Positions 58,250 through 64,000 of a stretch of 64,000 nucleotides of DNA are shown piece after piece (positions within the stretch are counted from its first letter, which is position 1; every line of letters starts with the position of its first letter). Where the stretch lies: assembly GCA_015680685.1 (NCBI GenBank), contig MNCI01008572.1:1470574-1534573 (forward strand), given 5' to 3'. A program made the translations under genes and the position numbers. This DNA comes from Gnetum montanum (taxonomy: Eukaryota > Streptophyta > Gnetopsida > Gnetales > Gnetaceae). Below the pieces are notes generated by a model that saw nothing but the letters and a program-made list of their open reading frames with translations, ran no database searches and was not told the origin of the DNA.

Positions 58250-60422
58250 AGCTTTGGAGGATTGGTAACTCATGGTCTTAGTTGTGAAGTTGATGCCATT
58301 GTAGATGGGACATGTATGATGAAAGGATTCTTAGGGTCTGGAGGAGGTGGCACCTATATGACGAAGGACTCTCTATGCTTTGTGTTTTGGGGTTATGGTG
58401 GTACTTTAATGATGAACATTTTCTAGGAGGATTAGACCACTTGGTTTCTATGAATAAGGCTACAATGTAGGAGTTATTGTTGGTGCTTGAAGAGTTGGAC
58501 TCATTCAACACCAATTTCCCATGGTTTATCATCTTTTGGAGGTCATCCTTTAATGACAGGCAAAAATTGATGTCATGAACAACCATTTTATGATAATGGT
58601 AAAACCTATCAAGTCTATAGTACTTTGGTAGCTAGGGATCATCCTTAGTTGCTATCGTTGGGTTTCTAGCTATGTCACAAAGATGATCATGTCTCTTACA
58701 AGCCTTCTTAGATAGTTGTTTAATTTGTAAATGGTTGTCTTTAAGTAATTTTTCTAGAAGCTCAAAGGGCTTCATAGGAAACCTTGTGCACTTAGACCTA
58801 TCCTTTTGTCCAAATTTTGGTCTTGGTTAATTTGGGTTGTAGGAAGTGGATGTTTGTGATGAGTCAAAAGATGTGTTGTAAGATAGTGATCCCCACCTCT
58901 CTCCTTATTTTGAATCTTTTGTTATTGTGGCCATAGTTGTATGTTCTTTTCTAGTTTTATCCCTATCCCTCTTTGCATGTTGGTTTTTATATGTTGCATA
59001 GGTTGCATCATTGCTTGCCTCAACTACCTCCTCGATGTTAGTTTGCAAGAAGGCTTGGCTTAGTGATCGTGGCTCTAAGTAGTAGAGCTTTGACTTGATG
59101 AAGTTATCTATTTCTCCCTTAAAGATGGCTAAGAGGTGGATTTTAGAGATAGGCTTTGGAATCTCATTAAGTATCAAATTCCATCTTTGGGTGAACCTTT
59201 TGATTGGTTCAAGTGCCCTTGCTTCCCCTTCATTAGTTGATCCAATGTGGCATCCAGCTTTAAGTTGTATCTAAATTGGTTAAGAAATTGGTTTCTTAGA
59301 TCCTCAAGGGAAGGGATGGAACCTCTAGGTGAGGTTTGGTACTAATCTAGAGCCTTACCCTTAAGGGAAATGGGGAAAATTTGTAGTATCATATGAGGCC
59401 AAGCCTATAAAAAGAGGTACTTAGACTGGAAGGTGACCAAGTGTGTGTTGGAATTATCTTCATCATTGTATTTGGTGAAGTTTAGTATGGGCATGCCCAT
59501 AGGTAAGGCTATTTAAGGCATAGTATGGCTTATAGGATCATCCTAGTAAATGTCTAGAACCTTGATTGTCTAAATTGTACTAACATTTAATTTTCATAGC
59601 TCTTCAGTAAGGTCTTGGATCATTTAGAATGCTTGATCTAAGCCTTGGGGCATTCCTATAGGTTGTAGAGTTTATGTTGATGATTGAGAAGGAAGTTGAG
59701 TAGCTTGAGGCTATACAATTAACATTGGCATAGAGGGGAGATGTCAGGTGACCACCATTGCATGTGGGTTAAACATAGAAAAAGAAGTTTGAGTTGGAAT
59801 ATGTGGTACAAAGGAAGCAAAGGAAGTATGCGAGGTTGTGTTGCTTAGGATCCCAATGAGGGTCTTGTTGGCATGACAAAGAAATATGGTGAGGTAGACA
59901 TCACTGGGGTTGGGTGCATGGAATGAGGTTGTATTGCAAAGGGCATGACTGAGAACAAGTAGACTAAGACATAGGTTATGATTGGTGTGTGGTGATGATG
60001 GGTGTAGATCCAAACATGATAGGATGGATAGGAGGGGAAAAGGGTTGAGGATCCTATTCCACCAATGATGGAAGAGAGGCTAAACTAGGAGCAATGGTTT
60101 GGTGAGTTGACTATTTAAAAAGACTTTTAATGAAGGTGTCTAGCTCTAGTTTGGTCTCAAACTTATCTAGTTCTTCTTGGTGATCCTCCAAGCTAATTTT
60201 CTCAGTAAGATCATCAAAATATATGAGTTGTATGAGCATATGAGGAAAACATCTAGTGAGGGGGATCTTGTGATTAGGAGATGGGATGTATTCTTTCACA
60301 TCCTTGTGTATAATTTTGAATTGATGCTTAGCATTATATTCAGAGCATGGTATTAACAAACTAGATTGTATCTTGGTGTAAAAAAGGTTATACAAATTTT
60401 CATTAATCATTGTAAAATCCAA
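58250..60422 (-). pseudogene. Element F gag
   Basis: Open pieces at 60111-60422 (MDFTMINENLYNLFYTKIQS), 59744-60013, 58905-59177 and 58278-58586. The Retrotrans_gag core is readable around 59180-59540 (ILNFTKYNDEDNSNTHLVTF; then LRNQFLNQFRYNLKLDATLD with a frame change; then MKGKQGHLNQS). The later LLAIFKGEIDNFIKSKLYY and SLSQAFLQTNIEEVVEASND fit the gag C-terminal side. Frameshifts and stops separate the pieces. Confidence 0.6.
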
Positions 60423-61618
60423 GTTCTTACCCCTTTGCTTAAGTAATTATCTTTGTTCTATAACCACAGGGTATTATAATGTGAACTACATCTTGGTTAG
60501 AGGTCATGTATGTAAGGTCTAGTAGTAGCACGATTGATATATGAAAATGCATGAACTAAACTGGGCTTTGAAAAACCTAGCAATTGTTGTGAAAATTTAA
60601 ATATGAGAAAAATGATTGTTGGTAACATGTTTGGTTTTGGAAAGACACTCTAGTATTTTTTCAAATATACGTTGGTGATAAAAAGAACGAGTTTTTGGTT
60701 TACTTTTAAAGGGGTGTTGGTGTATTTTTCCTTATAGAAACTATGGTGGATTTGGTTGTGTAACTAAAAAAATGTTATTTTTTAAAAGATACAGTAGGTA
60801 TCTTAAAAAGGAATGCTAGGATTTCTGGGCCAATGGAAAATGTAATTGGTTCACCAAAACTACACTAAGTAGTTTGGTAAAGTGTGAAAGGTGGGGATGT
60901 TTGATTTAATTTTTAATTAATTAAATCAAAATTCCAAGAAGTGGAATTACCCAAGGTGACAAGGATTTTAGTTGAAAAATGTTTGTAATTGCAACTACAG
61001 GTATAGTGTAGGTTATAGTGGTAGTGGTGTGCATTATGCTTAAAAAATGTGAGAATTTTCATGTTTGTAAAGCCAACTTCGCTGGCCTTTCTAGTGAGGG
61101 CTATGTTGGAGGGGGGGCACTTGTCCAACCACACTATACTAGGATATCCCCTCTTGGAAAAATGTGCTAGTTTTGAAAAAGTAAATGTAAAATTTTGGAT
61201 TTTTCCAAGAGCTACACTAGAGTCCTAGGAGGGGTTACACTAGCTTTGCCTCAAAAATTTTATAGTAGGGGGGTTGGGTGTTTGGAGCAGAGCTATGCTG
61301 GTCTTTGGAACACATAAAGTTAGGTTTTGGCTAGGAAGAATGGAAGGTTTTGTAGTGAACTATGCTAGCTTTAGAAAGTTCAGAAATTGCTGTGAAAACC
61401 TTATGAACACCCAAATTACCTACAAGTACAACATTGGATTTTAGTTGCAATAAAATGGGTAGTAGCATAGGTTTTTTCCTAGCAAAAAATTTTGGATAAA
61501 TTTTAAAATATTTTAGTGCAGATTCAAATGTTTTTAACTAGAAATTTTTTTTGTGAAAGGGTAAAAATATGATTGGGAAAATAATTTGGATGGTGGCCCT
61601 CCTTTTAGTGCCAGAAAC
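60423..61618 (-). other. Element F untranslated leader
   Basis: Between the right LTR and gag on the minus strand, with the putative primer site at 61595-61613. No coding frame; several copies of a CTAGTGTAG/CTATGCTAG-like motif. Confidence 0.45.
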
Positions 61619-62796
61619 TATAACACTTAAAAAATTTGATGCTCAAAAGCTAAAAATTTTAGGTGAAATAGTTTACCTTTGAATTCCAAGGACCTTCAAG
61701 AAAATGATTTGAAGTGCCTTGGATGGTCTTATTGATCACCAAAGGACTTAAAAAGTGTAAATGTTGCAATATAATTTAATAGATATTGCAGATCTAATCT
61801 AAGAAAAAGCACAAAATTTAAACTTGGAATAAACTTGCATTGATAAATGAACTATTGAGATTTATTAAAGTAATAAAAATATTCCAAGAGTGGAGTCTCA
61901 AGATATACAAGTGTGTGCCTAGATGCACAAGGAGTTGTCCAAATGAAGCTTGAAGATTGTTGAAGCCATTGGGTTGTGTTCCCTAGTCAGCCCCATGATC
62001 TAGGTACTTTCCAACTTTAGTCATCAAAACTCTGTAGGGGTTTTCAACTTGGATTTGCAATGTTGATGAACAAGGGGTAAAGTAATTGTAGTGTTGGTTG
62101 CAAAGGGGGTAAGATTATGCAATGGTAGTTGCAAAGGGGATAAGGTTATGTAACATTGATTACAAAGGGGATAAAGTTATGCAATGTTGGTTGCCAAGGG
62201 GAGAAGGTTTGTGTAGCTTGAATTTGAAAGTGGGTAAGATTATGAACCATTGGTTGCCAAGGAGATAAGGTATGTGCTTAACTTTTTGGTATTGGGAAAT
62301 TTCTCCTAGGGTCTCCAATGCTCAACCAATTGCCAGTTTGCAAAAGTCTTGCAAATGCCAATGGTTACAAGTGATCAAGATTACCATGGTTTTTCAATTA
62401 CTAGAACCTATTTAATGTATTTAAAAATATTTATTTATAGTCCATAGGATTGTTAGTTTTTAGCTACAAATTTCTACCATGATTGCTAATAGATTGATAT
62501 AATTTGTAGGTGTAGTAGGCCTTTAATTCTAGTGTATTTTCTATTTATGGTAATTTTTAATACCTCCAAGGCCATCAAAACTATACTAGATATCGTAAAT
62601 AGTAAATGGTTTTTTTGCATACCATGTTGGCTTTGTAGCATCCATGCTAGAATTGTTGGAGCAATGCTAAAATTGTTGAAAAGTCAAATCCACAACCACT
62701 CCAATGTTGGCTTTGTAAAGTAATGCTAAAGGTTATGAAAGCTATGCTAGTAACTATTGGGAAAATAAAAACCCAAACCCCCAATGCTAGGTGTCA
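61619..62796 (-). repeat. Element F 5' LTR (right copy)
   Basis: 1178 bp. It aligns with the left copy throughout but has six to seven units of the ~35-bp GGGGATAAGGTTATG repeat (62070-62275) against four to five on the left. Confidence 0.7.
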
Positions 62797-63340
62797 CATC
62801 CCCATTCCCAAATGATGTTGCTACCAAATGAAGATGGTGTCTCTTCATAAGAAGTGTTATTGTTATCTTAAAAAGACCTAAAAGGACATCTTGTAATAAT
62901 GGATATGTCTCTAAGGTAACCTTTGGGGGTTTGACCTAAGGCATTTATACCTAGGGTTAGAGGTTGTGCCATCATGGAGTGGTGGAGCTAGTACAAGAAA
63001 GTCACAGGAAGCTAGGTGAAGTAAGACAGGAAGTGGACTGGCCATCCCTTCTAGCTAGGTTATAGGCCTAACTATGGTGGCAGTGTTGGATTGCCTCTAA
63101 GGTATAGATGTCAAAGGAAGAAAACCCCAGGGAACACTCTTAGAGCACAATCTAGATATGTTATTCCACATCAATAAAACATTCCTTTCTTTCTTGTCTT
63201 GCATTTTCCCTATTATTTCATTTATACATATTGTTGAATATCACATATATTTTGCATTTGGTATATTTCCTTCATATGCATAATGTCTAATATATAATGT
63301 ATTTGATGTTTGCCATGACAACTGGGGATGGGATGTTGCA
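62792..63340 (+). mobile_element. Chromovirus-like LTR G with primer site
   Basis: Begins TGTCACATCCC and ends GGGATGTTGCA, an imperfect 11-bp terminal inversion typical of Ty3/gypsy LTRs. TAGTATTGAAGC follows at 63342-63353 and resembles the initiator-Met primer site TGGTATCAGAGC. Its start overlaps the right edge of element F by five bases, so that boundary is not exact. After about 200 bp of leader it is cut off by LTR D. Confidence 0.5.
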
Positions 63341-63545
63341 ATTAGTATTGAAGCAAACCATGATCCAAGGGCCATTTAGAACCATGGACCAAATACAACA
63401 TGGACTTGATGATGAACCTTGAAGCCACAACATAGGGAAAGCCATTTGATTATCATTAGATGCATCATATGTCTGTGATGTAAATCAAAAGATACATTTT
63501 CATTAATTTCATGAAAAATGGATTAGGTATTTAGATCATAGAAAT
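63341..63545 (+). other. Leader of element G, truncated
   Basis: No coding frame. Ends where the TGATGAACCA of LTR D starts. Confidence 0.4.
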
Positions 63546-64000
63546 TGATGAACCACTATTTTGTGTTGGCCCCGACGTCAAGTACGTGATGTTGGAGTTG
63601 TGATGTCATGTATGTGATGTTGAGGTCTTGATGAGATGCCATGTAAGCAATGTCAGAGCATCTACCCTGGTGATGAGATGAGATATGCACAAGCTGTGAT
63701 ATCGTGTACGCGATATCGTGGCCATCGCGATATCGCATCCCCTGCGATAACGTGTACGCGATATCAGGTCATTCCGTGCGATATCGCGTACGCGATATCG
63801 TGGTCCGCCACCAAATCTATAAATAAGAGGTGGCACTCCCCTCATTTCACATCCTAGGCATAAACTAGTGAAGCTCTAGCGGATTGATCACCCCAGAGAT
63901 AGAATATTTTCCATGTGCCCGCAGTAGGAGTCCCCCAAGTGAACGGTTCTTTATTCGAGCAGCTTTGTACCTGAACGCAAGTTGTGTACAGCAATAAAGA
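63546..64000 (+). mobile_element. Athila-type LTR D (runs off the right edge)
   Basis: Starts TGATGAACCACT. U3 carries a long GATATC array, TATA CTATAAATA is at 63817-63825, CCCGCAGTAGGAGTCCC at 63918-63934, and AATAAA at 63993-63998. From the TATA onward it closely matches solo LTR S1. No polypurine tract precedes it, so it is a 5' LTR or a solo LTR. Confidence 0.8.
63574..63799 (+). promoter_or_regulatory. GATATC palindrome array in U3 of LTR D
   Basis: GATATC at 63698, 63712, 63729, 63760, 63780 and 63794, GATAAC at 63746, GATATG at 63682, and decayed GACGTC/GATGTT/GATGTC/GATGCC/AATGTC units at 63574, 63588, 63602, 63616, 63635 and 63649. The spacing of 14 bp dominates. The last pair forms the perfect palindrome GATATCGCGTACGCGATATC (63780-63799), ending 17 bp before the TATA box. 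Confidence 0.85.

Larger units (their letters stand above)
53016..62796 (-). mobile_element. Minus-strand LTR element F (gag-protease, no RT or integrase)
   Basis: Long direct repeats 53016-54132 and 61619-62796 flank a gag and protease read on the minus strand. On that strand the LTR begins TGACACCTAG and ends about TTTACA. TGGCACTAAAAGGAGGGCC a few bases after the right LTR is where a primer site belongs, but I cannot match it to a tRNA. After the protease, 57100 to 54133 has no RT, RNase H or integrase motif. Flanking 5-mers do not match. Confidence 0.65.

Noticed and set aside
63574-63799. Short regular repeats resembling a CRISPR array
   Set aside because: Units are 6-bp palindromes with 8-bp spacers inside an LTR of a plant genome, with no leader or cas genes.

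Overview
This is nuclear DNA of a seed plant with a large, repeat-rich genome. Three things show it: a chloroplast-targeted gene split by long introns (at least one of 5.1 kb) with GT/AG junctions, a cytosolic-type nuclear tRNA-Leu gene, and layers of decayed LTR retrotransposons of plant Athila/Tat type primed by tRNA-Asp. Intron size, AT richness and the old stop-riddled repeats fit a gymnosperm best; that placement is inference.

Left 10.4 kb: six exons of one minus-strand gene for a thylakoid-lumen pentapeptide-repeat protein (TL15 / At2g44920 type). It runs from the ATG at 10372 to a splice donor at 1349; the last coding exon lies beyond the window. Intron 1 carries an intact tRNA-Leu(AAG) gene on the same strand (9888-9968). 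Intron 4 is filled with LINE pieces and a miniature LTR element (H).

10.4-37.2 kb: a nest of insertions. A minus-strand LINE is split by a solo LTR (S1, 12736-13481, target duplication GTTAT) and by a large Athila-like element A (13877-35964). A was later entered by a pol-less relative, B (14873-23795, perfect target duplication CAAGG). A has gag, protease, RT, RNase H, integrase and an extra coiled-coil ORF (ORF3) after pol, all broken. B has gag and ORF3 but no pol.

39.4-49.4 kb: element C, with gag-pol still easy to read and most of ORF3 lost. Its 5' LTR contains an exact 90-bp duplication around a single N, probably an assembly artefact.

49.4-64 kb: minus-strand gag-only remnant E, minus-strand gag-protease element F between ~1.1 kb LTRs, a chromovirus-like LTR with leader (G), and the start of another Athila-type LTR (D) at the right edge. 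D has a striking array of GATATC palindromes in 14-bp phase just upstream of its TATA box.

Most unusual: (1) the 14-bp-phased palindrome array in the U3 of elements A-D, and a second copy with its own TATA-like run inside B, placed to drive ORF3; (2) ORF3 ATGs directly preceded by AG splice-acceptor-like sequence in three elements; (3) a conserved noncoding block with a possible hairpin between gag/pol and ORF3; (4) repeated loss of pol in B, E, F and H, suggesting families that depend on enzymes from others. Apart from the TL15 gene and the tRNA I see no intact host gene. All alignments were made by eye.
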